Positions 53,672-61,880 of a stretch of DNA of 64,000 nt are shown here, in pieces. The notes beneath the pieces were generated by a model, which worked only from the letters and a program-made list of their open reading frames with translations, was not told the origin of the DNA and made no database searches. This DNA is from Pedococcus dokdonensis. GTDB taxonomy: Bacteria; Actinomycetota; Actinomycetes; Actinomycetales; Dermatophilaceae. Every line of letters begins with the position of its first letter. Within the stretch, counting starts at the first letter, position 1. Where the stretch lies: contig NZ_LT629711.1 in assembly GCF_900104525.1 (NCBI RefSeq), positions 124,001 to 188,000 on the forward strand. Reading direction: 5' to 3'. The position numbers were made by a program, and so were the translations under genes.

Positions 53672-54110
53672 TCAACTCCGAGCTCACCGGCCCCTCCGCC
53701 GGGTTCGATGGCAACCCAGGAGTCCACGACCCGGACGACATCACTGGGTACGACGTCAGTGACGCCGCCATCGCCTACGATCGCTCCTATTCCTACGACG
53801 CCGCCGGCCGGCTGGCCAGCGTGAGTGACCACACAGCGACGGATCACGGTGCGGCCTTGGACGCCTCCCCGTGTGCGGTGAGGTCGTACACCTTCGACAC
53901 CAACGGGCGCCGCAAGACCCTCACCACCGCCACGCACAGCGACGGTGACTGTGCAGGCACTACCGGGATGACCAGCACCTGCGCGTCATTCGACTACTAC
54001 GACACCGCCGACCGACCCACCCTCGGCCAAGGCGGCGTTGGCCAGTACGTGTACGACGCCCTGGGTCGGCAGACCACGGTCCCCGCAGTCGACGCCCCCA
54101 AACCCGGCAG
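53672..54110 (+). pseudogene. Second Rhs core fragment
   Basis: Matches 51332-51750 closely at both DNA and protein level (SELTGPSAGFDGNPGVHDPD, DRSYSYDAAGRLASVSDH, VGQYVYDALGRQTTVP). The similarity starts abruptly at 53672 and fades near 54105. Beyond it the frame runs on with unrelated sequence; another frame reads NITVGGYAKQVNGQTCLQGG then stops. No start codon or tip domain of its own. It looks like a displaced cassette core used for recombination. Confidence 0.75.
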
Positions 54111-54178
54111 GGGGGAACATCACCGTCGGCGGGTATGCCAAGCAGGTCAATGGCCAGACGTGTCTGCAAGGCGGGGAG

Positions 54179-54198
54179 GTGTAGCCAAATGTGTAACC
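54179..54198 (+). promoter_or_regulatory. Paired GTGTAGCC/GTGTAACC motifs near attR
   Basis: GTGTAGCC (54179-54186), AAAT, GTGTAACC (54191-54198), the same order and spacing as at 50066-50085. It lies 99 bases before attR. Confidence 0.5.
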
Positions 54199-54296
54199 GG
54201 GAGGTGGCGGGACGCATCGAGACGCGGCGTTACGACGGGGACGCGGCGCTGAGATTTCGTGCGGCAGGAGAGAGAGTGCGGGACGTGTGAGACGTG

Positions 54297-54352
54297 AGCT
54301 CGCCGGGCTCATAACCCGGAGGTCGCAGGTTCAAATCCTGCCCCCGCTACCA
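54297..54352 (+). repeat. attR: displaced 3' end of tRNA-fMet
   Basis: 56 bases identical to the tRNA 3' part. The 5' half is missing, so this is not a tRNA gene. It marks the right end of the island. Confidence 0.93.
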
Positions 54353-54366
54353 AACGCGTCAGCGAC

Positions 54367-54397
54367 AGAAGGCCCGGACCACTGGTCCGGGCCTTCT
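54367..54397. terminator. Resident tRNA terminator beyond attR
   Basis: 15-base perfect arms (54367-54381, 54383-54397), 1-base loop; stem starts AGAAGGCCCGG and ends CCTTCT followed by GCTGT. Confidence 0.75.
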
Positions 54398-54416
54398 GCT
54401 GTCCCGCCCAACCCCA

Positions 54417-54486
54417 ACGTCCTGCCACCTGGTCGTCACCGGACCTGTAGCCGGGAGGGTCCGGTGACGACCAGGTGGCAGGACGT
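54417..54486. repeat. 29-base perfect inverted repeat
   Basis: Arms 54417-54445 and 54458-54486 are exact complements (starting ACGTCCTGCCACCTGGTCGT), loop TGTAGCCGGGAG. It sits 8 bases before the end of the NERD-like gene on the opposite strand and probably terminates it; it is unusually long. Confidence 0.8.
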
Positions 54487-54493
54487 GGGGGGC

Positions 54494-55768
54494 TCAGGCG
54501 GCGGGCAGCCGTTCGATCAGGTACTCGCGCAGCGTCTCGCGGTGGTCCGCCTCGAGCGCGCCCTCGGCGCCGACGAGGGCGGGGAGTCCACTGCGTCCGG
54601 TGACGTGGACCCCGGCGACCGCGAGGTCGCCGTCGTCGGGGACGGAGGCGTCGACGAAGCACATCACGCCGATGACCGGCACGCTGGTGAGCTCGACCTC
54701 GTCGAGCAGTGCCCGCACGATCTCGACGCGACTCTGGGTGGCGGACACGGTGGTGTTCATCGGCCGACCGTCGACGACCAGCTCGTGGGTGTCGTGGTCG
54801 AGCTCGTCGACGACCCGCACCTCGACGGAAGCGTTCTTGGCCCGCACGACGTCGATGACGTAGACGCCACCCGCCCCGAAGGCGAGGTGGGCGATCCGGC
54901 CGCGCCGACCCGGCATACGACGATCGTGCAGGGCGAGCACGCCACCCTCGGACGCGGAGTCCAGGAAGGCGCGCATCGCCGGGTCGGACTGGCCGGTGGA
55001 GCCGGGTTCGCGGCCCCGCGACGGACGCAGGGCCAGCAGGCCGGCCGGCAGGATGGTGCGCCGACGGTGAGAGGGCACCGCGACGGCGGCAGCCTCCGTG
55101 ACCGCCGCCTCGACGTGCGCCACGGGCGCCTCGGCAACCGCGACGGGCGCCTCGGCAACCACTGCGACCGTGACGGCGGCCGCCGGTGCGACGACCGGCG
55201 CAGGAGCGGGGTCGGTATGCGGCGTGGTCGCCGCGGTGCCCGGGCTCGGCTCGGTCGGGGTGGCGGTGGCAGGTCCGTCCGCCGGAGCCGGAGCGGGATC
55301 GCTGGGCGCATCCGGCCCAGCGGGCTCAGCGGTGGCAACGGGCTCGACGCGGGCAGTCGTGGAGATCTGGACCGCCACCAGGGGGGTCGGCGCGGCCGTG
55401 AGGGTCGACACGGGGGCGGCCGGCGGCAGGGTCACGGTCACACCGGCCTCGCGCTGCCACGAGGGGAGCGACGAGGGGGAGGACGGGCCCCAGTCGGCGG
55501 GGATGACGACGGCGACCGGCTCCGGGACCTGGCCCGAGTCATCCTGGGACGGCGTCGAGGTCGGGGTGGCGACAGCGTCCGTGGCGGCGACGGCGTCCGT
55601 GGTGTCGTCGAGGTCGTTGGCCTCGGGATCGCCGGAGAAGGCGGCGACGCAGTCCAGGCACACGACCAGGCCGGGCTGGCGGGTGGTCCCCGCGCGCTCA
55701 CCGGCAGGGACGACCTGTCCACACCCGCACACACCAGCCTCATCCAGCCGGACGACGTGAGGCACCAT
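54494..55768 (-). CDS. NERD-like protein with zinc-ribbon N-terminus
   Basis: A 424-residue protein. The N-terminal 45 residues carry a CxC and CxxC knuckle (GVCGCGQVVPAGE, LVVCLDCVAAF). Residues 50-235 are a low-complexity Ala/Thr/Pro/Val linker. The C-terminal 190 residues (DPAMRAFLDSASEGGVLALH, RRGRIAHLAFGAGGVYVID, LVVDGRPMNTTVSATQ) look like a nuclease-related (NERD) domain: the G-x-GVYVID strand is its hallmark. The catalytic Asp/Lys set is incomplete. Function unknown. It flanks the island on the conserved side. Confidence 0.65.
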   Translation of the reverse strand: MVPHVVRLDEAGVCGCGQVVPAGERAGTTRQPGLVVCLDCVAAFSGDPEANDLDDTTDAVAATDAVATPTSTPSQDDSGQVPEPVAVVIPADWGPSSPSSLPSWQREAGVTVTLPPAAPVSTLTAAPTPLVAVQISTTARVEPVATAEPAGPDAPSDPAPAPADGPATATPTEPSPGTAATTPHTDPAPAPVVAPAAAVTVAVVAEAPVAVAEAPVAHVEAAVTEAAAVAVPSHRRRTILPAGLLALRPSRGREPGSTGQSDPAMRAFLDSASEGGVLALHDRRMPGRRGRIAHLAFGAGGVYVIDVVRAKNASVEVRVVDELDHDTHELVVDGRPMNTTVSATQSRVEIVRALLDEVELTSVPVIGVMCFVDASVPDDGDLAVAGVHVTGRSGLPALVGAEGALEADHRETLREYLIERLPAA

Positions 55769-55960
55769 CGGCGCCCACCCCCTTTCGAGGTCGCCACTGT
55801 CGCACCCGCAGCGGCGTCCTGACTGCTCCTCGGCCGCGATACCGGCAGATGGACGGAGCCTTCGGCATACGTTCGGGCGAGTCAGGTACGGACTCGGTCC
55901 ATTCGCCTGCGGGATCGGGGCGCGGTGCGTAAAATCACGCGACCGGGCAGCAGTGGCAGG

Positions 55961-56871
55961 TCACCAGGTGACCTCCTTGCAGCCCGTGTGCGTGTCCGGC
56001 TCGACCTGCAGGGTCGCGTGCTCCACGCCGAACTCCGACCGCATCACCTGCATCGCCCGGTCGAGCACCCCGTGCGCGTCGGCGCTCTCGAGGGTGACCA
56101 GGTGGGCGGTGGCGACGTTCATGCCGGAGGTGAGCGTCCAGACGTGCAGGTCGTGCACGTCGGTCACCCCGTCGACGGCGGCCAGGGCGTGCGCCACCGT
56201 GTCGGCGTCCATCCCCGCCGGGGCGTGCTGCCCGAGGACGCCGAGGACCTCGCGGCCCAGCAGCACCGCCCGGACGGCGACGAAGACCGCGATCGCCAGG
56301 GCGACGACGGTGTCCCACCACGCACTGCCGGTCGCCGCGACCAGGGCGCCCGCCGCGATGACGCCGACCGAGCCCAGCGTGTCGGCGACCACCTCGAGGT
56401 AGGCGCCCTTGACGTTGAGCGACTCGGCCGCCCCACCACGCAGCAGGGTGAGGCAGACGACGTTGACCACGAGGCCGAGGCCGCCGACGAGCAGCATCGG
56501 GCCGGTGGCGACCTCGGGGAGTCGCCGATCCGGCCGAGGGCCTCGACGACGATGTAGACCGAGACGCCCAGCATGAGCAGGACGGCGAGCCCGGAGGCGA
56601 ACACCTCCGCGCGGTAGGAGCCGAAGGTGCGGCGACCGGTGCTGTCGGGCCGGGCTGCGATGCGGGTGGCGACCAGGGCGGCGCCCAGGGCCACCACGTC
56701 GGCTGCCATGTGGCCGGCGTCGCTGAGCAGCGCCAGCGACCCGGCGAGCACGCCGGTGACCAGCTCGACGACGAAGAAACCGGCCACCAGCACGAATGCG
56801 GTCCGCAGCCGCCAGCGGTGGGTGGCACCCGCGTGCCCCTGCCCGTGGCCGTGACCGTGCGACCCGCTCAC
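55961..56871 (-). pseudogene. CDF-family metal/H+ antiporter with a -1 frameshift
   Basis: From GTG 56871 the protein starts with a His-rich stretch (GSHGHGHGQGHAGATH), then TM helices with VAGFFVVELVTGVLAG, SLALLSDAGHMAADVVALGA (the HxxxD metal site of Zn/Cd exporters) and VLLMLGVSVYIVVEALGRI. At about 56520 it leaves frame after GDSP. In the next frame VATGPMLLVGGLGLVVNVVC to the stop at 55961 continues the transporter, including ADTLGSVGVIAAGALV and the C-terminal cytosolic domain VHDLHVWTLTSGMNVATAHL. One C is missing from a C-run. Likely a zinc exporter if restored, otherwise null. Confidence 0.85.
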
Positions 56872-57285
56872 GGCCGCGCCATCGGAGAGCCGGGCCGCAC
56901 CACCGGGGCGGGGGAGTCGGCTGCGTCGGTCCCACGTGCGCAGCGCATGCCCCGATCCTAGGCCAGCCACGCGGCACACCCGGTCGTGTCCCGCGAGCCG
57001 GCGTTCGTGCACGGCACAAGGGCCGGCGAGGTACCATCGACGTGGACCGGCTCCCGGCCGCACCGCACATCTGGCGCTCAGCGCCTGGCGGGCTCTGCGA
57101 CCGCAGGTCGTCGGTTCCACGCCATCGACCGGCCGTCGCGGACGGCAGGTCGGCCCGCTCCAGACCATGGGGCGACCCAAGGCCAGGCCCTCGGACCCGG
57201 TCGGCACGGCGTCCACACCGCCCCCACGGCGCGGTGAGTCGTTCGCTCGGCCCGCACGTCGCGGGCACCCGTTCAGGAGGAACAC
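56872..57285 (+). other. Long non-coding leader before the SNF2 helicase gene
   Basis: 414 bases with no convincing gene on either strand. A TACCAT hexamer near 57032-57037 could be a -10, giving a 5' leader of about 240 bases before the TTG at 57286. The region is GC-rich with several short inverted repeats. AGGAGG lies just before the start. No known riboswitch was recognised. Confidence 0.5.
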
Positions 57286-59571
57286 TTGGCTCAGCGAGGC
57301 CAGCGCCAGTCCGGCGGTCAACGCCAGTCCGGCGGTCAGCGACCCGCCCAGCGCACCCAGCGCCGCGGACGCCCACTCGACAACGAGGGCATCATCCCCG
57401 TGCTCGCCCGCGCCGTGCGCGAGGTCGAGACCGAGGCGCAACGAGGTCGGGTCAAGCCTTCGGGACGGGCCAAGTTCCAGGTCGTGGCGCTGCTCGTGCG
57501 GGAGGAGCGCGCCCGGGTCAAAGCCGATGCCGAGATCGGCGGTGCCGAGCGTGAGGCCCAGCTCAAGCGGCTCGACGGGATCGCGACGATCCTGGCCAAG
57601 ACCGCGGCCCGTGACACCTCCCTCCTGGTGCTGCTCGCCGAGGAAGCCGTGGTGAGCGATGCGGCGGCGAACCTGCGGCGCGACATGCTCCGCGCGGCCG
57701 GTGTCGAGGCCGAGCCGGAGCCGGTGCTCGAGGAGGACCCCGAGAGCCTGCCCGCCACTCCCGAACGGCCTGCCGTGCCGCAGTCGGTCGTGTCGCGCCA
57801 GCTCGCGAACCCGTTCCTGGCGCCTGACTTCAGCGCCGTGGTGCCCCGCCGGGCCACGACCGGTCGGCTGAGCAGCTGGGAGCTGCTGGGCCCGCTGTTC
57901 CGCGCCTTCGAGTACGGCGGCGAGTCGTCCTGCATGCCGCTGCCCGAGCCCACCTCGGTGCTGCGCGGGGCCGGTGAGCTGCAGCTGATGCGCCACCAGG
58001 GCCAGGTCGTCGCGGCCGCCGCGGCCGGCCACCGGAGCTTCCTGCTGGCCGACGAGCCGGGCCTGGGCAAGACCGCCCAGGCGCTGCTCGCCGCCCAGGC
58101 CGCCAACGCCTACCCGTTGCTCGTGGTGGTGCCCAACGTGGTCAAGGCCAACTGGGCTCACGAGGCCGAGCTGTGGACGCCGCGCCACCCCGCGACCGTC
58201 ATCCACGGCAACGGCGACACCGTCGACGGGTTCGCCGACATCGTCGTCGTCAACTACGAGGTGCTCGACCGCCACGTCGGCTGGCTGGGCGACCTGGGCT
58301 TTCGGGGCATGGTCGTCGACGAGGCGCACTTCATCAAGAACAAGACCTCACAGCGCTCGCAGCACGTGCTGCAGCTGGCCGACCGGATCCGCCAGCGCAC
58401 GCCCAACCCGCTCCTCATGGCCCTCACCGGCACCCCGCTGATCAACGACATCGAGGACTTCAAGGCGATCTGGCAGTTCCTCGGCTGGATCGACGACAAG
58501 AAGCCGCGGCACGCGCTGATGGCCGCCCTGGAGGAGACCGGGCTGACTCCGGCCGACTCCGGCTTCTACTCCGCGGCCCGCACCAGCGTCATCGAGCAGG
58601 GCATCGTCCGTCGGCGCAAGGTCGACGTCGCCGCTGACATCCCTGCTCGGCGGGTGGCCGACCTGCCGGTCGAGCTCGACGACGACGCGGGTCGCTCGAT
58701 CCGTGCCGCCGAGCAGGAGCTGGCCCGCCGCCTCGTCAAGCGCTACCACGCAGCCCTCGAGGCCCGCACGTCCGGCGTCGTCGTCGAAGGCATCGACCAC
58801 GACCTCGTGCGCCGCGTCGCCACCTGGGAGCGCGAGGAGGGCAGCAAGGCCAAGTCGGGCGACAACGTCTTCACGGTGATGCGCCGGATCGGCCAGGCCA
58901 AGGCCGGCCTCGCCGCCGACTACGCCGGCCAGCTGGCCCGCAGCGTCGGCAAGGTCGTCTTCTTCGCCAAGCACATCGACGTCATGGACGTCGCGGAGGA
59001 GACCTTCGCCCGGCGCGGCGTGAAGTTCTCCTCGATCCGCGGGGACCAGACCGCCAAGGTGCGCAAGGCCAACATCGACGCGTTCATCAACGACCCCGAG
59101 GTGGCGATCGTGGTCTGCTCGCTGACCGCGGCGGGGGTCGGCCTCAACCTCCAGGTCGCCTCCAACGTCGTCCTCGCGGAGCTGTCCTGGACCGCAGCCG
59201 AGCAGACCCAGGCCATCGACCGCGTCCACCGCATCGGCCAGGCCGAGCCGGTCACCGCGTGGCGGATCATCGCCGCGCAGACCATCGACGCCAGGATCGC
59301 CCAGCTGATCGACAGCAAGGCCGGCCTGGCTGCCCGGGCTCTCGACGGGTCGGACGAGGAGGTCGGCTCCTCGGCGGACGTGCAGCTCGAGGCGTTGGTG
59401 GCGCTGCTCACCGATGCCCTCACCGAGGAGCTGGGAGCTCCCGACGCCGCCGACGCGCTCCCGCTCCCCGGCGCCCCTGCCGACGGTGCGGAGCAGCGAC
59501 CGGCGACGCCGGCCGCACCGGCCTTGGCGGCCAACCTCTTCTCGACCACCGAGCTCTCGACCACCCAGTAG
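57286..59571 (+). CDS. SNF2-family (SMARCAL1-like) DNA-dependent ATPase
   Basis: A 761-residue protein. After a Gln/Arg/Gly-rich N-terminus (QRGQRQSGGQRQSGGQ), the SNF2 motor shows motif I FLLADEPGLGKTAQALLA, Ia VVVPNVVKANW, II VVDEAHFIKN, III LMALTGTPLIND, V VCSLTAAGVGLNLQVAS and VI DRVHRIGQAEPV. Such proteins remodel or anneal DNA, not unwind it. The TTG at 57286 is chosen because AGGAGG stands 7 bases upstream and the protein that follows is continuous. In many actinobacteria it is a stand-alone gene with a presumed repair role. Confidence 0.88.
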   Translation: MAQRGQRQSGGQRQSGGQRPAQRTQRRGRPLDNEGIIPVLARAVREVETEAQRGRVKPSGRAKFQVVALLVREERARVKADAEIGGAEREAQLKRLDGIATILAKTAARDTSLLVLLAEEAVVSDAAANLRRDMLRAAGVEAEPEPVLEEDPESLPATPERPAVPQSVVSRQLANPFLAPDFSAVVPRRATTGRLSSWELLGPLFRAFEYGGESSCMPLPEPTSVLRGAGELQLMRHQGQVVAAAAAGHRSFLLADEPGLGKTAQALLAAQAANAYPLLVVVPNVVKANWAHEAELWTPRHPATVIHGNGDTVDGFADIVVVNYEVLDRHVGWLGDLGFRGMVVDEAHFIKNKTSQRSQHVLQLADRIRQRTPNPLLMALTGTPLINDIEDFKAIWQFLGWIDDKKPRHALMAALEETGLTPADSGFYSAARTSVIEQGIVRRRKVDVAADIPARRVADLPVELDDDAGRSIRAAEQELARRLVKRYHAALEARTSGVVVEGIDHDLVRRVATWEREEGSKAKSGDNVFTVMRRIGQAKAGLAADYAGQLARSVGKVVFFAKHIDVMDVAEETFARRGVKFSSIRGDQTAKVRKANIDAFINDPEVAIVVCSLTAAGVGLNLQVASNVVLAELSWTAAEQTQAIDRVHRIGQAEPVTAWRIIAAQTIDARIAQLIDSKAGLAARALDGSDEEVGSSADVQLEALVALLTDALTEELGAPDAADALPLPGAPADGAEQRPATPAAPALAANLFSTTELSTTQ

Positions 59572-59587
59572 GGGCCCCTCCGGACCC

Positions 59588-60040
59588 CTAGGCGGGCCAG
59601 CGGTTGCGAGTGACCTGTCCGCCGGCCACCGATGCCGTCATGGCCACCGGTCCGTCCGGCAGCACGTAGAGCTCGTACTCGCCCTCGGTGACCGACGGAT
59701 AGACGAGGGAGTGCACCACACCGTCGCCGTCGGGGCGGGCCACCACCCCCACGTGCGGGTATGCCGCGGACGCGTCGTCGTGCCCGTGTTCATGCTCCCC
59801 GTGGTGGTCGTGACCATCGTCATGGCCGTGGTGGTGGTCGTGGTGGTGGTCATGGTCGTGGTGGTGGTCATGGTCGCCGAGGCGGTGCGCCGCGGTGGCG
59901 GTCGCGCCGACGGGGCGCAGCTCCACCTCGAGGCCGTCGGTCTCCGCCGGCATGACGACGACGAGGGCCCCCACGTCGCCACCGATGTCGAGCAGCACCG
60001 GTCCCTGGCCGGCATACGGGTTCTCGGATGTTCCGCCCAT
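59588..60040 (-). CDS. His/Asp-rich protein, probable metal binder
   Basis: A 150-residue protein opening MGGTSENPYAGQGPVLLDIG. Residues about 54-90 are almost only His, Asp, Gly and Glu (blocks such as HDHHHDHDHHHDHHHGHDDG), which could bind many zinc, nickel or cobalt ions. A beta-rich C-terminal part ends VAGGQVTRNRWPA. GGAGGG precedes the ATG. No signal peptide; it would be cytosolic. It is the last of three same-strand genes with the DUF4331 gene 67 bases upstream. I do not recognise the family. Confidence 0.7.
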   Translation of the reverse strand: MGGTSENPYAGQGPVLLDIGGDVGALVVVMPAETDGLEVELRPVGATATAAHRLGDHDHHHDHDHHHDHHHGHDDGHDHHGEHEHGHDDASAAYPHVGVVARPDGDGVVHSLVYPSVTEGEYELYVLPDGPVAMTASVAGGQVTRNRWPA

Positions 60041-60107
60041 GGCGGGCTCCCTCCGTGGAGGTCGCGGCGGCGGCCGCTGGTGGACCCGGCCGCCGCCACG
60101 ACGTCGG

Positions 60108-61487
60108 TCAGGCCGCGGGCGTGCCGGGCATCGTCTGGTAGCCCCCGGCCGGGTGGCCGAGGTAGGGGAACGCGCCCAGGTAGGGGGCGTTCGTGTTGGA
60201 CGTGCCGTCCTTGACGACGCTGGCTGCCCCGTCAGGGGTGAAGCCCGGGTCGACCAGCGGGATGGTCGCGCCGGCGATGGCCCGGAGCTCGATCGTCACG
60301 ACGTCGTCGATGATGCGGCGGCCGTTCGGGAACCCGGCAGCATCACCGGCCACGAGCCCGATCGGGTTGGGGTTCGCCGTGGGCGGGATGGCCACGTTGA
60401 GCCGCAGCATGTCGGCCTGGGTGCTCCCGGTGTAGTTCTGGAAGCCCGGGACGACACCCTTCGGGATGCCCGTGAGCAGGATCGCGAGGAGGTCAGCGCG
60501 GTCCTTGGTGTAGGCGGCCAGGTTCGGGAAGACCCCCGGGTAGAGCGCCGGCAGCAGCTTGGCCAGCTCCGGCCTCGCGACGTACTTCGCGAAGGCGGAG
60601 TCGTCGTGCGGCTGCGTGGCGTTCCAGCGGTCCTTCCGGGCCATCGGGGTGATGACCTCGTTGAACAACGGGTTCCCGAGCCGGGAGACCTGGCTGAACG
60701 GGCCGCGCCACGAGTGCCGGCCGTACCGGCCGTCCCAGATCCGCGATTTCTGCCGGCTCGCCGTCGCCCAGACCCCGATGACCGATCCCGGGTCGAGCGG
60801 GTCGGTGGGCCTGGAGGGCCGGCGGGTGAGGTCGGTGATCGGCACCTGGATCGCGATGCTGTGCACGTTGAGGCCCTGCGTGCCGTTGACCCCCACCGCG
60901 GCCGCCGACGGGATCAGGTGCAGGTTCTGGAAGGGGCGCAGGGCGCCGAGGTCGAAGATGCTGCCCAGGTCGACGAAGAAGCCCTCGGCGCGCTGTCCCG
61001 CGAAGACCTTGCGACCGCCCTGGATCGAGTGGATCGCCTGGTTCGCGAGCTGGGGGTAGTTCGGCGTGCTGCGGATGCCGATGTTGACCGGTGGGCACAG
61101 CAGCTTGCTGGCCAGGAGCCGACCCCGCTCGCCCCGCGCGACGCGGGTGACCGAGTAGGACTGCGGCCGGTTCCACGCGGTGTCGGTGATCTTGGAGATC
61201 GGGCCGGTGTTGTAGAGGAACGTGGAGTCGTTGCGCACGGTGGTCGCGAACCGGAACTGGTAGGTCACGTCGGCCCGGGCGTCGCCGCGGTTGCTGACGT
61301 GGATCTCGTAGAGCACGTCGTCGCCGAACTCGTAGAAGTTGGGCCCGCCCTGGGGGTTCTGGAACGGGATGAAGTTGGCGATCAGTGTGACGGTGTCAGG
61401 CCGGTCAGGGCTGACGAAGGCGTAGACGTCGGTGTTGTCGGCGACCGGGTCCTTGGAGACCTCGGGGGCTTCGCGGTGCGAGGACAT
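60108..61487 (-). CDS. DUF4331 domain-containing protein
   Basis: A 459-residue protein, MSSHREAPEVSKDPVADNTD at the very start, the family's conserved opening, then VTLIANFIPFQNPQGGPNFY, TYQFRFATTVRNDSTFLYNT and a C-terminal PDGAASVVKDGTSNTNAPYL, AFPYLGHPAGGYQTMPG. Family members normally have a signal peptide in front of the SSHREAP segment; here there is none. Instead, a small Tat-signal gene ends directly before it, in the same reading frame. The function of DUF4331 is unknown. Confidence 0.9.
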   Translation of the reverse strand: MSSHREAPEVSKDPVADNTDVYAFVSPDRPDTVTLIANFIPFQNPQGGPNFYEFGDDVLYEIHVSNRGDARADVTYQFRFATTVRNDSTFLYNTGPISKITDTAWNRPQSYSVTRVARGERGRLLASKLLCPPVNIGIRSTPNYPQLANQAIHSIQGGRKVFAGQRAEGFFVDLGSIFDLGALRPFQNLHLIPSAAAVGVNGTQGLNVHSIAIQVPITDLTRRPSRPTDPLDPGSVIGVWATASRQKSRIWDGRYGRHSWRGPFSQVSRLGNPLFNEVITPMARKDRWNATQPHDDSAFAKYVARPELAKLLPALYPGVFPNLAAYTKDRADLLAILLTGIPKGVVPGFQNYTGSTQADMLRLNVAIPPTANPNPIGLVAGDAAGFPNGRRIIDDVVTIELRAIAGATIPLVDPGFTPDGAASVVKDGTSNTNAPYLGAFPYLGHPAGGYQTMPGTPAA

Positions 61488-61490
61488 CGT

Positions 61491-61760
61491 TCACTTCCTC
61501 GCGGCTCGGGCGAGTCGGCGCACGAGGTCGGTGTCGTGCACGACCACCTCGTCCTCGCCGAAGAGGATCGAGATGCGCCCGGAGGCGACGTCCTCGACGT
61601 GGGCGACGAGCGGTTCGCCGTCCGGTGCGGATTCGTCCGGTCGGTGACCGGCGGGGGTGGCCGGGGCGGCGAGCGCCCCGGGGGCCGCGGCGACGGCCGC
61701 CGCGGCAGCGGCGCTCGACCCGGCTGCTGCCAGGAAGATCCGCCGAGAGGTGTTGCTCAT
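61491..61760 (-). CDS. Small twin-arginine signal protein
   Basis: An 89-residue protein. MSNTSRRIFLAAAGSSAAAA is a Tat signal (SRRIFL), followed by an Ala-rich helix with a likely cleavage after ALAA. The mature part of about 55 residues ends SILFGEDEVVVHDTDLVRRL. AAGGAG lies 7 bases before the ATG at 61760. The TGA at 61491-61493, one ACG codon, and then the DUF4331 ATG are all in the same reading frame. It could be an escort for the signal-less DUF4331 protein or a separate exported protein. Confidence 0.75.
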   Translation of the reverse strand: MSNTSRRIFLAAAGSSAAAAAAVAAAPGALAAPATPAGHRPDESAPDGEPLVAHVEDVASGRISILFGEDEVVVHDTDLVRRLARAARK

Positions 61761-61880
61761 GCTGACTCCTTCGGTCTGCGCGGGCGAGTGTGCTCCCGCG
61801 CGTGCGGTGGCCGCGTCAGACCCGGAACGCCCTGCAGACGTGACCCACCTCACATTCGAAGGCGGCGGCCAGTTGGATTG

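Larger units (their letters stand above)
50009..54296. mobile_element. Decayed integrated island at tRNA-fMet carrying Rhs fragments
   Basis: About 4.3 kb between the two tRNA-derived repeats. It holds an internally deleted Rhs gene, a small membrane gene, a broken membrane gene and a second Rhs core fragment, none of which belongs to the conserved chromosomal block on either side. No integrase, excisionase or replication gene is readable. Base composition is more mixed, with codons such as AAA, ACA, TTT and CAT used more often than in the flanks. Confidence 0.88.

Noticed and set aside
54297..54352. A second tRNA-Met gene
   Set aside because: Only the 3' 56 bases are present; the 5' acceptor strand and D-arm start are missing. 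It is an attachment-site copy.
56164..58329. A 721-codon minus-strand frame overlapping the CDF gene and the SNF2 gene
   Set aside because: Only the CDF part has recognisable sequence; the rest is antisense to the SNF2 helicase.
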